Part shown: piece by piece, positions 48,475 to 60,589 of the stretch
How the letters are laid out: every line of letters starts with the position of its first letter
Numbering within the stretch: the stretch's first letter is position 1
Origin: Theobroma cacao
Lineage: Eukaryota; Streptophyta; Magnoliopsida; Malvales; Malvaceae
Length of the DNA stretch: 64,000 bases
Assembly (NCBI RefSeq): GCF_000208745.1
Contig: NC_030854.1
Coordinates: forward strand, 10,210,036-10,274,035
Reading direction: 5' to 3'
Notes under the pieces: generated by a model
Told to the model about the DNA's origin: nothing
Databases searched by the model: none
What the model saw: the letters and a program-made list of their open reading frames with translations, nothing else
Translations under genes and position numbers: made by a program

Positions 48475-48840
48475 AAATTTTAAAAAGTTTTTATTCTTTT
48501 TATTAAGTTTAATCAAATTTTTGTATTTTTATTTTAAGTCAAATATACTCTTCTAACTAACAATTAATTAACTGTCCTTAATCAAAAGTCATTTATAATT
48601 TTTTATGTCATGCGTCATTAAGGTAAAAAATAAAAATGTTACATGATCATATCATTATGTCATGCTATCGTCAATTATGAAATGTAGATTTACCACATTA
48701 GCATTACGTAACATAAAATGATAAGTTACGTTTTGACTTACAATAGTTAATTATAAGATTTTAATTAAACATAGTAGAAAAATGAGCAATAGATAAGTAA
48801 AAATTTATTTAAAATTTTTAAAATAATTTATTTTTTTTAA
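48475..48840. repeat. Foldback MITE-like element, copy at 48.5 kb
   Basis: The left arm TTAATCAAATTTTTGTATTT (near 48509) and the right arm around ATTATAAGATTTTAATTAAAC are imperfect inverted repeats. The centre has TGTTACATGATCATATCATT and TTACGTAACATAAAATGATA, matching the copy at 2955-3410. Confidence 0.45.
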
Positions 48841-48892
48841 ATATTATACTTAAAACAAAAGTTAAAAATGGAAAATACATTTGTCAATAGTT

Positions 48893-48960
48893 GGCCCAAT
48901 GCCAAAAAGAGTAAAACGTCAATCGTTCGGGGTTATATCCTTTGGGCTACAGGCGGCCCA
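48893..48960 (+). promoter_or_regulatory. GGCCCA/TGGGCT cluster upstream of the Fra a 1-associated-type gene
   Basis: GGCCCAAT at 48893, TGGGCT at 48943 and GGCCCA at 48955 sit 140-205 bases upstream of the ATG. They resemble TCP-type site II elements of housekeeping promoters. Function is inferred. Confidence 0.35.
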
Positions 48961-49097
48961 CGATTTTCCCCAAAAGCGACCCATTATCCGGAAGCCTAAG
49001 GATGTTTCGAGTATAATGCCAGGTGTCAAGTGACAGAGAAACGACTGCCCAAACAAGTCACAATCACCTAAGGCTCACAGAACCACAAAGAAGAAGA

Positions 49098-50908
49098 ATG
49101 GGTTGGGTGTGGAAAGACGAACCGAACGATGCCTTGGAATCAACCGCTCGCGACGGCGATCGGTGCTCCACCAGGAAGGTGGTGCGGTCGCAGTGCAAGA
49201 CCGAAGAAGTCGAGCCCGGAAAATTCGTCCGAAAGTGCGAGAAAACCGAAGAAGTTCTCAAAGAATGCGTTGGAAGGTCAATTCTAAATTCGAGAACAAA
49301 GATCTAAACTAGTTAATTCTGATCATTAATTTATAAAAGCCTTATCGGAATATAACTGAGTGAAAATCGTAATTCGCTGCAAAGTGTGTTGCTTTTAGTT
49401 AGGAAGGCTTGTATTCGACTAAATGGTCGGCTTCGAAAGAATTGAATTCTGTGAACTTGTTATGTAGAAATAACAGAACTGCAGGTGTATTTAAAAGTTC
49501 AATTTTCATTTCCGTTTCATCGTAATTTTGTTGGCCGAGAGAAAGAGAAGGTATTGTTTATCGGTTATGATTATGACCTTTCTTTACGGGGTATGTTTTT
49601 CGTGAGATCAGTTATTGTTCTTTTGAAGTCGTGAAACTTTGTAAAATTTGTGCTTGTTGCCAGTTTTTTATACTCTTTGCTTTGCTTGTTTCATGGTTGG
49701 TGTTCCAAATCTTGAGTGAAGATTGTGAAAATGTTAGACTGCTTAATCAAGACTGGCTAACTTTTGTCTAACAAATGCAAACATGAATCATCCAATGATT
49801 TTCTTTGGTAGACTGTAAGTGCTTTTGCTCTCATTCCAGATTTTTCATCCAGGGAAGAGATGAAAAAAGCAGGCAGCAGTAGAAAAGGATGAATTTGGGA
49901 AGTGTACAACATGTCGATAAGATCTAAAGGAAAGATAAAGATGGTTGGACTATCATGTTTAGTAACAATTATTAGGTGGAGGGAGGGAGGGGCATGCTGA
50001 GGATTTGTTGAGATATTGTTATGTCAAGCTACCCAAGCTGGTTTTAGTTCAGTAGAAAATGGAATAAAATTGAAAATAATGTAATTGATACATGCATAAA
50101 TGTGTGTATCCACCAAACTGTTGATGCTTCGAGATGATGGACTACAAATATCTGATTCTTTTATCTTTTCATTTAACTTATCATATTATGATCATAGCTG
50201 CTAGTATTCATGTATGCACTATGTTTTTTTCTTTCCAGTCTCATTCTTGTAAAATTTGTTTAGTTTAGGCAAAGATTTGACAAGAGGTCAGTAGTCTAAA
50301 TGAATGATGACAATTTATTATTCTTTGTGGAGACTGCTGCTAAACTTTGGTAGAAATGGCTAATATCCGTTTTTTTTTTCTTGTACAAATGGTTAATATC
50401 CTTTAGAGATGGTCTATTCTGTCATTTAAGTCTGGAATTGGATACAGGAAGTCATAATGTTCACTGCACCTTTTTCATTTCCACTTTAGCTTGATCACTA
50501 TATGTGATTTATCACTACATGTTTCTGTATGTTTAAATTAGGCCCGTTGAGGTGCTGCAATCCAACAAAGAGTACACTGAGGATGATGTCACAGAGCAAG
50601 TGCTAAGAGGGAATTTCCTGTCGGGATCACAACATGTGGAAGGTTCATTTGATTTTCCTGGTCTACGTAGTGACATGGAGGAAATTGAACGTCGCTTTTT
50701 TGGTGGGTTTAACCGTTTCTTTGATGCTGCTGAGGAGGTGAAAAATAGTTTCCTTGATGCCTTTGGAGATTTTTATGGCAGTGGATCTTCAGGGCCACCA
50801 TCTATAAGGAAAGGAATACCCATTGAAAGCCATCCCCAGAAGGAAGCCTCTCCTAAACCTGCTGATTCTGGGCATCTTGATTTGTCTGGTTTAGCCAAAG
50901 ACGTTTGA
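49098..50908 (+). CDS. Fra a 1-associated / Mal d 1-associated-type protein
   Basis: The exons are 49098-49276 and 50542-50908, joined in an Arg codon, 181 residues. The start MGWVWKDEP and the pattern KTEEVEPGKFVRKCEKTEEV are typical of the plant family named after the strawberry Fra a 1-associated protein. The middle (FPGLRSDMEEIERRFFGGF then FFDAAEEVKNSFLDAFGDF) is amphipathic and conserved. No catalytic motif, signal peptide or membrane segment is seen. The biochemical role is not established. An in-frame upstream ATG at 49023 would add 25 residues with no family support, so I chose 49098. Confidence 0.82.
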
Positions 50909-51346
50909 AGTTTGTCAAGGAGCCAGCCTCCTTTTTTTTTTTATATTTTAGAATATAATGTAGAGAATCTTAATACCTATCAGAATGGAATGTTAGCTTT
51001 TTAGTACCTGGTGACAAGTATTTTTGTTCCTGGGACTTACTGCCCATTTCTTACTTGGTGCATTTTAGATTAATGGTAAGTTTTTTGGTGTTAAACAACA
51101 ATTGATTCATCTCCAGGCTCTGAAATCAGAAGATTTTACTATGTTTTTGTTTAGTTTATCCGTGAAGTTTTCTATTGTTCCAGAACCTATAAAATGGCTT
51201 TTGGGTTTTGCTGTTACCATGTGTTCTATGTGATTGTTTGAGAGGATTGTTGAAATTGTAGTGTATGATGGCAATTAGATGTTTTAGAACGGACTATATT
51301 GGTGTTGTAGTTATAATGTATATTGGTGTTGTAGTTATAATGTAAG
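50909..51346. other. 3' UTR and spacer before the minus-strand Copia element
   Basis: Probable 3' UTR followed by spacer, ending in a 24-bp tandem duplication (see separate entry). No gene. Confidence 0.5.
51297..51344. repeat. Perfect 24-bp tandem duplication
   Basis: TATTGGTGTTGTAGTTATAA plus TGTA occurs twice head to tail and ends two bases before the Copia LTR. Confidence 0.92.
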
Positions 51347-51590
51347 TGAAAACAGAGAATGAAACAAAATTCTCTTATATCACTATTGGAATTACTAGGT
51401 GTTAATTATATACAAAAAATATCTATTTAAACTAGGTCTTGGAATCTGATAAATTACTAGAAATTAGGAAACAAGAAATCAAGAAATAATCTAGCAAAAG
51501 GAGGAAAATAGAAAAAGGAAATAATATCCCTAAACTAATGCTTACAAATTTGGAATATAATCAATAAAATAAATTGATGCGTTGTCAACA
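51347..51590 (-). repeat. 3' LTR of the minus-strand Copia element
   Basis: 244 bases, aligned by eye with 58863-59085 except for about 20 extra bases near 51400-51420. The purine-rich GACGGGGAA on the minus strand lies just upstream, as a polypurine tract should. Confidence 0.88.
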
Positions 51591-51723
51591 TTCCCCGTCA
51601 AGTTGGTGAAGAGATGTTGGTCATTCCCAGTTTATCTACTAGCATTTCAAAACTTGATCTAGGTAGCCTTTTTGCTAGAAACATAAGCTATTTGTTGTTT
51701 GGTAAGCACATAGGTCATGCAAA

Positions 51724-53072
51724 TTACCCATATTCTATTTTTTTTTTGATAAAATGTCGATCTATCTCCACATGCTTTGTTCGGTCATGATGAACCAGAT
51801 TATGTGCAGTATTTATTGCGGCTTTATTGTCACAATATAGCTTCATAGGTCCCATACTAAACACTTTCAGTTCTTCCATTAGCCTCTTTAACCAAATCAG
51901 CTCACAGGTTCCTTGTGCAAGGGCTCTAAGTTCTACTTTTGCACTACTACAAGCTACAACTGGTTGCTTCTTGCTTCTCCAAGTAACTAGGTTCCCCCAA
52001 ACCTTTGTACAATAACCAAATGTGGACCTCTTATCCTCAACTGAACTTGCCCAATCTACATCAGTAAATGCCTCCACACTTCTCAGCTCATTTTTCTTGA
52101 AGAACAAGCCTTTATCGAGTGTAGATTTTAGATACTGCAAGATTCAATTGACTACCTCAAGATGTTCTTCACTCGGAGAATGCATATACTGGCTCACTAC
52201 ACTTACAACAAATGCAATATCTAGTCTTGTGTAAGATAAGTAAATCAATCTTCCCACTAGACGTTGATATCTTCCCTTATCTACTGGAATTCCACTCCTT
52301 GTTCTTCCAAGCTTCATGTTCATAACTATGGGTGTTGCAGCTAGCTTGCAACCAAGCATCCCTATGTCTTTCAAAAGATCTAATGTATATTTCCTTTGAG
52401 AGATAATAATACCTTTCTTCTTGCCACTTCCATCCCTAAGAAATATCTTAGTTGCCCAAGGTCTTTGATTTCAAATTCACTTTTAAGAGTTTTCTTAAGC
52501 CTTTCCATTTCTTCTATATCATTTTCGGTTAAAATAATATCATCCACATGCACAATCAAAATAGTTTTCTTTCCATCTTGTGAATGGTTGAAAAAAAGAG
52601 TATGATCAGTTTGTCCTTGCTGGTAACCATACCTTTTTATAGTCTTTGCAAAACGATCAAACCAAGCTCTTCGCGATTGTTTTAATCCATATAGTGACTT
52701 CTTCAATCTACATACTTTTTTGTTACCAATTGCCCCTTCAAAACCTAGAGGCAAATCCATGTAAACCTCCTCATCAAGCTCTTTGTTGAGAAAGGCATTT
52801 TTGACATCCATTTGATGTAGTGCCAAGTCAAAATTAGCTGTTAGTGATAGTAGTACCCTTATAGTGTTTAACTTTGCAACTGGAGTAAACTTTTCTGTGT
52901 AATCCACCCCAAAAACTTGAGTGAATCCTTTGGTAATTAAATGAGCCTTATATCTCTCTATTTCACCATTTGACTTATACTTAATGGTAAACACCCATTT
53001 ACACCATACAGAACTCTTACCCTCAAGTAACTCCATTACATCCCAAGTTTCATTCCTTTTTAGGGCTCTCAT
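51724..53072 (-). pseudogene. Reverse transcriptase and RNase H of the minus-strand Copia element (broken)
   Basis: 53072-52380 reads the RT: NETWDVMELLEGK, then KGFTQVFGVDYTEKFTPVAK, MDVKNAFLNKELDEEVYM and the box HVDDII (usual form YVDD). A frameshift near 52420 moves the reading frame to 52374-52144, where a TGA stands in place of the usual Trp. RNase H continues in the same frame at 52140-51724 (DVDWASSVEDKRSTFGYC, VACSSAKVELRAL and the DNKAA motif). Confidence 0.9.
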
Positions 53073-53445
53073 TTCTTCAAGTACAACAACCCTCTATTTT
53101 GATTTTTGAAAGCTTTTTGAATTTTTTTTTTTGGAATCCCATTCCTTTCAACCTTTTTGTCAAAGCTCGAAATGCTCGTGATAGTTGGTTGTAAGATAAG
53201 TTATTAGAAATAAGATGTTGGGTGCATGATCTAACCCCTTTCCTGAGAATTATTGGAATGTCCAACTTATTAAGTTGAGTCTCCATTTGAGGCATATTAG
53301 AGGTATCACCAGCACCAATAATTTTAGTTTTAGTTTCAGTATTTACTTATGGATTAGACTCCTGGCAACATGGTTGATCAGTGAAAGCTTGCACTTCTTG
53401 AGGCTTTTTGTTTATTCGTGAATAAACACGAAGCTCTGATTGTTG

Positions 53446-54520
53446 TTAATTAAGCCCATTTGGATCTTCCCTTGTTTCCAAGCTAAAATTTGTTGATGCC
53501 ATAATTGGAGGATTTTTATTTCTTGGTGGTGTTTCAAGTATGTCAGCAACTACAGGAAGAGGAATAATACAATCCCAAAGCTTTTTTTCTCTTAATATCT
53601 CCTTTTGAAGAGTAACATTTGGGTAGAAACATTGATCTTCAAGGAAAAAGACATATAACGAAACAAACATTTTTTTTGTGGTTGGATAGTAGTAGTTGTA
53701 CCTTTTTTTATTAGGAAAATATCTAACAAAGATACATTTTATAGCTTTAGGATATAATTTTTCACAGGTAGGACTGGTATTATGTACAAAGGAAGTGCAA
53801 CCAAAGACTTTTGGAGACAAGAAGGTGAACAATCGAGTTTGAGGGTAGGTTTTCAGTAAAATACTCAAAGGAGTTTTAAATCCAAGGATTGGGGATAGAA
53901 GTCTGTTTATCAAGTATGATGTAGTTAGGATTATCTCATCAAAACTGTTTAGGAACATGAGTTGTGAACATAAGTGCATGTACAGTCTCCAATAGATGGC
54001 GATTTTTACGTTTAACAATACCATTTTATTATGGGGTTTTGATACAAGAACTTTGGTGGAAAATTTCATTTTCTGTAAAATAATTTCCAAGAATTGAATT
54101 GAAATATTCTCGATCATTATCTGTTCGAAGAATTTGAATTGATATATCAAATTGGTTTTGGATCATTTTATGGAATTGTTGGAAAATGGTGCCTGCATCT
54201 GATTTTTCTTTGAGAAGATAAACCCAACATGCTCTTGAATGGTCATCAATAAAGGTTATTAACCATTTGGTTCCCGAAATATTATTTACACTTGAAGGAC
54301 CCCAAATATCACAACGGATTAGTGAAAAAGGTTTAGATGACTTGTATGGTTGATTTGGATAACAAGTACGGGTATGTTTAACAAATATACAAGTTTCACA
54401 ACAAAAAGAATTGATGTTTTTATTCTTGAATAGAGAAGGAAACAAGTTTTTTAGATATGGAAAACTAGGATGACTTAACTTATTATGCCATAACATAATC
54501 TTACTAAAAATAGGAGTCAA
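53446..54520 (-). pseudogene. Integrase of the minus-strand Copia element (frameshifted)
   Basis: 54520-54029 has the zinc-binding HHCC region (LWHNKLSHP...CETC) and the start of the catalytic core (RCDIWGPS, TFIDDHSR, RTDNDREYF). The frame is lost near 54040, after HQSSCIKTP. It resumes in another frame toward 53446, with SYLINRLLSPILGFKTPLS and later C-terminal integrase sequence. Confidence 0.85.
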
Positions 54521-54528
54521 TTTACCAC

Positions 54529-55514
54529 TTATTTAGCCAAAGTTTGTTTATTCACTTGTCCTTTATCCTCAAGGTAGTACAGCCTGTCATGCATCTTAGC
54601 ATTGCCAATCGTCCTCCTCGATAGTAAATCCTGAAACTCACTAAATGATGGATAAAACTTAGTCACACAATTCAAAGCATTTGTCAATTTGCTAATAGAC
54701 ACTAGATTACATTTTAAATTTGGGACATGAAGCATATATTTTAGTGTCATATTAGCCAAATTTACAAATCCTTTTCCAACAACAGATGATAAAACACCAT
54801 CAACAACACTAATTTTCAAATTTTTCGAGCATAAGGCATAGGTAGAAAAAAACCTATGGCATCGAGTCATATGATCCGAAGCTCCTGAATACATAATCCA
54901 AGGGCCATTAGATTCAGAATTTGCACTCAAGGCAAAGGGATAATTACCTTTCTGGGCTATAGAACAATTTGAAGATGGAACTTGTGCACTAAGTTGATGT
55001 TGGGTAAGAAGGATTTGTAGTTGTTCAAGCTGTTCCATGCTAAAACTGATCCTCCAACCATGTTTTCCTCTACAACAGCTTAAAAACCTATACTTTGTTC
55101 ACCTTGTTTACGTGCTTTCCAATTTGCTGGTTTTCCATGAATCTTCTATAATGTTTCTCTAGTGTGATATGGATGTTGGCAATGATCACACCAGGCTTTA
55201 TCATTTTTCCAATTCCCATGCTGATCGCTAGAATAAGCAAGTTCATGTTTTTTTGAAACAAGAGCAGAATTTTGGGACAAGTTATCTGAAATGACCTCTG
55301 TAGTCACTCTTAACATAACACGTTTCTTGCTTTCTTCCTTTCTTATCTCTGCAAATGCCTTTCTAATGTTTGGAAAAGGTTTTGTCCTCAAAAGTCGACC
55401 TCGTACCTTATCTAACTCCTTACTTAAACCATGAAGAAAATCAAATACTCACTCTTTTTCAAGCATTTACTTATACTTTAAGCTGTGCTTAGGAAAATTC
55501 CAATTTGTTGCATA
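54529..55514 (-). pseudogene. 3' part of gag and protease of the minus-strand Copia element
   Basis: From 55514 downward, gag reads KELDKVRGRLLRTKPFPNIR and then a knuckle-like CDHCQHPYHTRET, with stops in between. The protease at 55038-54529 has WIMYSGASDHMT, where the family has D-S-G-A, so the catalytic Asp is replaced by Tyr. Confidence 0.82.
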
Positions 55515-55519
55515 AAACA

Positions 55520-58314
55520 TGTCAAACCCTACTTTGTAAAATAATTATAATGTCATTCACATGCTCGATAGAATGTTTGTATATTTAGGAAGTTTGAGAA
55601 AATCGTTGAAAGACGATATTGCCCCTAATGGTATCATTAAGTCGATTAAGCCTCGAACTAGTTCAAATAGAAATTTTAAGGTGAAATTAAGAGTTTCACA
55701 GTTCAGGGATGACTCAAAATGGTAATTAGGAGTTCGAGGATCAATTCGGAGTCAAATTGAAATTTTCACTATCTAGGGGTAAAATTGTAATTTTTCCATC
55801 CGCAGACAAAATTTGAGATTTTGAGAGAATTTAGATCACATTTGATAAATTGGAGAATGGTATGAGTATAAGGGATGAAAAATATGTCTATGGGCAATTT
55901 TTCAGTTTTTGGGGCAAAAATGTAATTTTTCACTTTACGGGGGCAAAAGTGTAATTTTTAAAAATTTGCTCCACCAAAACTTTGGAAAAGTCTAGAAATT
56001 GCATGGAGGACATGGATAAGTGAAGAAGATTGAGTGGTAGAAAAAGAAAGTAAAAAAGATGGCTAGAAAAAAATAAAATAATAAAATATTCAAAAGGTAA
56101 ATAAAATAATAATATTTTATTAAGCCTATTAAAAGGCTTGAAAATTCCAGAATTCTTCATTAGGATGGTCAGCCAAAACCATCAGGAGAGAGAGAGAAAT
56201 AAGAACAAACCCTAGAGTGAGAAAATTCAAAGAAAAAGTGTGATTTTTCAAGGAATCAAGTGTTTAAAGGTATGATTTTTCAAGCTTAGCTTAAGATTTA
56301 TCATTTTCATGCATTTCCCATCATTTTTCATGGTTGAATCATGTGATTTGAGGATGAATTCAATTCTGGAAAAATGGGTTAGGAGAGAGAAACTTGTTAG
56401 ATTAATTTGATTTTAAGTTATGTTAGTGTTTTAAGTTAGTTTAGCATATTTAGGAACAAAACAACAAGAAAAGAATTTATTTTCCTCCATTACCATTATT
56501 GGCTGAATTTTCTAGGGGAATATTGGCTGATGATCTTGATGTTTATTTGAGGAATTATGATGAATAATGATGAATTATGAGTCTAGAAAAATAATGAGAA
56601 TTTTCGGAGCAAAAATACGAATTTTTACCCATTAGGGGTATTTTCGTAATTTGCTATCGGGACTGATAATTTGCACCACACTGAGGAACATTAAGTCAAT
56701 TTGGGTGCAATTGAGGTATAGAAACTGAAAAAAATTAATTTGAGATTAAATTGGACGCGTTAGTAATTTAATCGGGTAATAGGCCGAATTAGGTCAGCAC
56801 CGCATTTAAGCGGTAGTCGGATAAGTTGCATGTCATATCATGCATATATACCGAGCCTGAATTGATTTTATAATGGTCAAGCATTGATGTGGTGAATTAT
56901 GTATTGTACATTGTGGATAGGTGGTGAGCAAATTACACTGGTAAAAGTACCAAAATTGTGCTTGAAGACTGGGATTAGGAGTACATCGACTCCTAGAACT
57001 GTGAGTGGACAATTTATCGTCTTAAATATCTAGAGTAATTATACTTGTTTGATGCTTTTATTGAATGGTGAATTTAAATTATAAAATATTATGTTTTCCA
57101 ATTAAAATTTTTTTTAATAAAAATGAGATTTATACTGGTTTTGAAATCAAATATTGTTTTGGGAAAATTGAGTATATGGAGACTGTGTTGAAATTTATGA
57201 TTTTATATGTTATTGAAATTGTGGCTTATGACACTATGGTAGCATGATGGCTAAATTTTTGAGGTTGGCATGAAATATATGAACTGTTTTGGATTAATCT
57301 CGATAGACTGGATTAAATTTTATTCGCCATATTATGCTACTGGAAATTTTATGGGTCTGGTGGTATATTAAACGGTCACTGCAGTGGTGGGGGTTTCCGT
57401 GGACTGCCTATGAGAGGGGCACGGTAACTCAATTATATACTTACCTCCGGGGGGAGATGTTGGGTGAAGTATCTCCTGAGGTATGATTTGAGTGCACCTC
57501 ACGTTCGGGCCACCACGTGAGAGTGAGACTCAGCCAACACTAAGGAACGGCTTGTGTCAGATGCAAAAACATGTTTATAGTTATGGGTCATTTAACAGCC
57601 TTGGCGGTCTCAGTGGGATACCTTGATGAAGGTACTCGCGAGAATGATTCTAGCAGGGGCCAAGTTTAAGAAATTCATAAGCCGGGAAATTTTGATGAAA
57701 AGAAATTATTTGGTATAGATTGAAACGAATTTTGTGTTATGAACATTATTGAGATATAACGTTTTTATATTGTCTCCATCTACTCGACTTTAGATGCTTT
57801 TGATGGTAATTGTTTACTCACTGGGATTATGTAATCATAATCTCACCCCTCTTCCTATCCATTTTTAGGCTCAGGACAGTTTGTTGATAGTTGATTAAGA
57901 CGAGAATTAATCTCGGAGTTGCATCATAGGAAGTAAGTGTTCGTAGCCCTACATCTTCTTAGTCAGTTGGGGGCCCACGTGTCACTGAAAAAGTAATTTT
58001 ATTCTTCAGTTATTTGATTTAAAGTACGTAGGAATATATTTAGCTTTTACACCATGTTTTTGGCGAGTTTCGATATTTTCAAAAAAAAAATGACGAAAAT
58101 GCCCCTGTGAGCTAGAAAATAATATTTTATTATTTTGAGTTGAAACCAACTTATGTTTTCTTGAAATGCGAGATTTAATAACTGTCGCTCACCGGGAAGA
58201 TGCGGAAGTTGATGCTAAGCCTTGCGGGGTTTCGATCGGCATTCGGGGTAATGAGTGCTTATCGGGACGTCGCGGCGGTTGTCATTGGCTCGATGGGAGT
58301 TCCGGGTCGTGACA
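55520..58314 (+). mobile_element. Solo LTR of a Gypsy-type element, long form, nested in Copia gag
   Basis: 2795 bases beginning TGTCAAACC and ending GTGACA, with a perfect 5-bp duplication AAACA at 55515-55519 and 58315-58319. Its first about 420 and last about 330 bases match the LTRs of the element at 25048-28684. The central about 2 kb is absent from those. The middle contains a possible TATA region (TATTAAAAGGC near 56129) followed by a GGTCAGCCAAAACC stretch that is also present at 63776. Only one LTR remains, so the original element was removed by recombination between its LTRs. Confidence 0.9.
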
Positions 58315-58319
58315 AAACA

Positions 58320-58850
58320 TATCCATCTCTTGCCATAGCTTAGTCAAAGTATTGAAATACTTAGTCATTTAAATATTACCTTATTTTGTGTTTTTTAGGG
58401 TAGACCTAACCTTAAAACATTGTGCTGAGTTTTCCAGATCTGAGTACATTTCATGCGCCATATCCTATATCTCCTTTGCTATCTTGTAGAATAAATAAGC
58501 CTGACCTATCTTAGGTTTCATGGAATTAATTAACCATGCTATATCCATGGAATTCATTGACTCCCTAGCTAAATGATCTGTTGCTCCTTCCTTTGGTGTT
58601 GTCTTTATACCCGTTAAGTATCCGAGTTTTCTTTTGCCTCGCATTACTAGCATAACCAACTGAGATCATTCAAGGAAATTGACTCCTTTGAGTTTGTGTT
58701 GGGTTATTTTGAGAGAATGAGTTTCCTTGACAGTAATAATCACAGATGAATACATATTTCTAGAAAGTTTAAATGACACCTTTGATGAACCTTTTAAAGT
58801 TGCATCTGCCATGGCTGCTTTGGTCAATAATAATGGTAAGAGGAGTCGAG
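58320..58850 (-). pseudogene. 5' part of gag of the minus-strand Copia element
   Basis: 58850 downward reads KVSFKLSRNMYSSVIIT, NHKL-like sequence (HKLKGVNFLEWS), VMRGKRKLGYLTG, then DMAHEMYSDLENSAQCF and KYFNTLTKLWQEMDMF. This is the usual start of plant Copia gag. It continues at 55514 across the nested solo LTR. Confidence 0.82.
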
Positions 58851-58862
58851 GCTTTGATACCA

Positions 58863-59085
58863 TGAAAATAGAGAATGAAACAAAATTCTCTTACATCACT
58901 ATTGGAATTAAGAAAACCTATCTAAATTAAGTTTTGAAATCTGGTAAATTACCAGAAATTAGGGAACAAGAAATCAAGAAATAATCCAGTGAAAGGAGGA
59001 AAATAGAAAAAGGAAACAATATCCCTAAATTAACTACTACAAATCTAGAATATAGTCAATAAAATAAATTGATGAGTTGTCAACA
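58863..59085 (-). repeat. 5' LTR of the minus-strand Copia element
   Basis: 223 bases, the partner of 51347-51590, directly followed on the minus strand by the primer-binding site. Confidence 0.88.
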
Positions 59086-60589
59086 ATAAGCTTTTGCAAT
59101 AGTAGCTTACTGAGGAAGTGAAGTGGTAAATGGCATGTAGAGTTAGTATTATGGTATACCATAAAGAGATGCATGTTTTTATGTTTTCAAAGAAAAAAGA
59201 ATACTTCAAATGCCCTGCTAATTGGGTTTTAAGAAATTTGTCAGTTGAACGCTTATATGTATGTATGTCCATCTATTTTACTTGAACTCTTTGTCAATTG
59301 AAAATAATATACTCTTGATGCATTAACTTAAACAGTCAAAGATATGCCCCAATTTAATTTAATTTTTATTTATTAGATAAATGAATTATTACATTAATTA
59401 TTATTTTCACATATATTATATTTTATTGAATATTTTATTTATTTATAACTTATATGATATGATCATAAATTATTTAGTTACATTTACAAAAATTATGCTA
59501 ATAGTTGATGAATTATTAAGCGGAGGGTTATAGTTCATATTTTTATTTACCAAAATTGTTTTAGGTTAAATGTGACAAAATATTTAAAACCTACATTTGT
59601 TACGCCTCTATCAAATAAATGAGTGTAGTGTATGAAATATATGTATTAAACATGATCTAATTAAAGAGCACCAAATAAGCTTGTCATTGTCAATAATTAA
59701 AAGACGTTCTATTAATTGTCCTCATACTTGAGAGATCAATATATTTTATACTATTCATTTGACTTTAATATTGCCAAGTGGTGTTGAATTTAAAGGTTAT
59801 ACTATGGTATGTTGGATTATGTACATGCCAAATAATACCATTCTTTATTGAAAAATATATTCAAACGATTTTCATAAGATTGTTGAGCTAAAAAAATCCG
59901 ACGAGTGTGTTTTTTAAAAAGTGTTTTAAAATTATATTATATATAACTATTTTTGTACAAAAATATAAATCCAGCAAGAATGAAATCATGAATTGGTATT
60001 ATATAGGTTGGATGTGCTAGAAATTATTTATCATTTTTTTTAAAAACAATTCATAATTTCTATTTCAAGATAGGGATATGAAAATTCATCTCCTCAAGAA
60101 CAACAACAGCACAAATCAAAGCCAAAAACCAAAAGATATTAGTTCATATACTCCTATTTAATGAATATATTTCCCCAATATCTTTAAGATTTTGCAAAAA
60201 GCGTTTAGCTTGAAAACCAAATACCTATCAACAGAGCTGAATCAAAACAACAAAACTTAAAAAGACAAAAGCAAAAGACAGACATCTCTGCACAACAAAA
60301 ATCAGAGGGAGCCAACGCCAAGGTCCCAACAAACATATATAAGAAAAACCACCCATCATCATAAGCTTAAACATTCACAAACCCAGGGACCTAAAGAAAA
60401 TTAAAAAAGGTATATCTGTACCCACCAATCACAAATAAAACCTTTTTTATACCAAAATTAAGACTTCAGCAAAAGGTGCATTAAGTGAACTCCCCATAAA
60501 AAGCTACATCCTTTTCATTTACATCCACAAGTACTCCACCAAAACAAAATATAATAAAGCAAACTGGACATACTGGAATACTCACGGTA
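59086..60589. other. AT-rich spacer and probable LINE 3' end
   Basis: 59086-60030 is AT-rich with no gene. 60080-60589 is A-rich and C-containing on the plus strand; it is probably the 3' untranslated end of the minus-strand LINE. A T-run at about 60029-60036 could be its poly(A) tail. No target duplication was found. Confidence 0.35.

Larger units (their letters stand above)
51347..59085 (-). mobile_element. Copia-type LTR retrotransposon (minus strand) interrupted by a solo Gypsy-type LTR
   Basis: The 3' LTR lies at 51347-51590 (244 bp) and the 5' LTR at 58863-59085 (223 bp). On the minus strand they start TGTTGACAAC and end TTTTCA or TTTCA. The primer-binding site TGGTATCAAAGC is the complement of 58851-58862. 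The flanks GTAAG and ATAAG are a 5-bp duplication with one mismatch. Without the 2.8-kb insertion at 55520-58314 the element is about 4.9 kb, normal for Copia. Gag, protease, integrase, RT and RNase H follow in Copia order, all damaged. Confidence 0.93.

Noticed and set aside
60080..60589. A separate gene with an A-rich transcript
   Set aside because: No open frame or splice signals; its position suits the 3' untranslated end of the minus-strand LINE.
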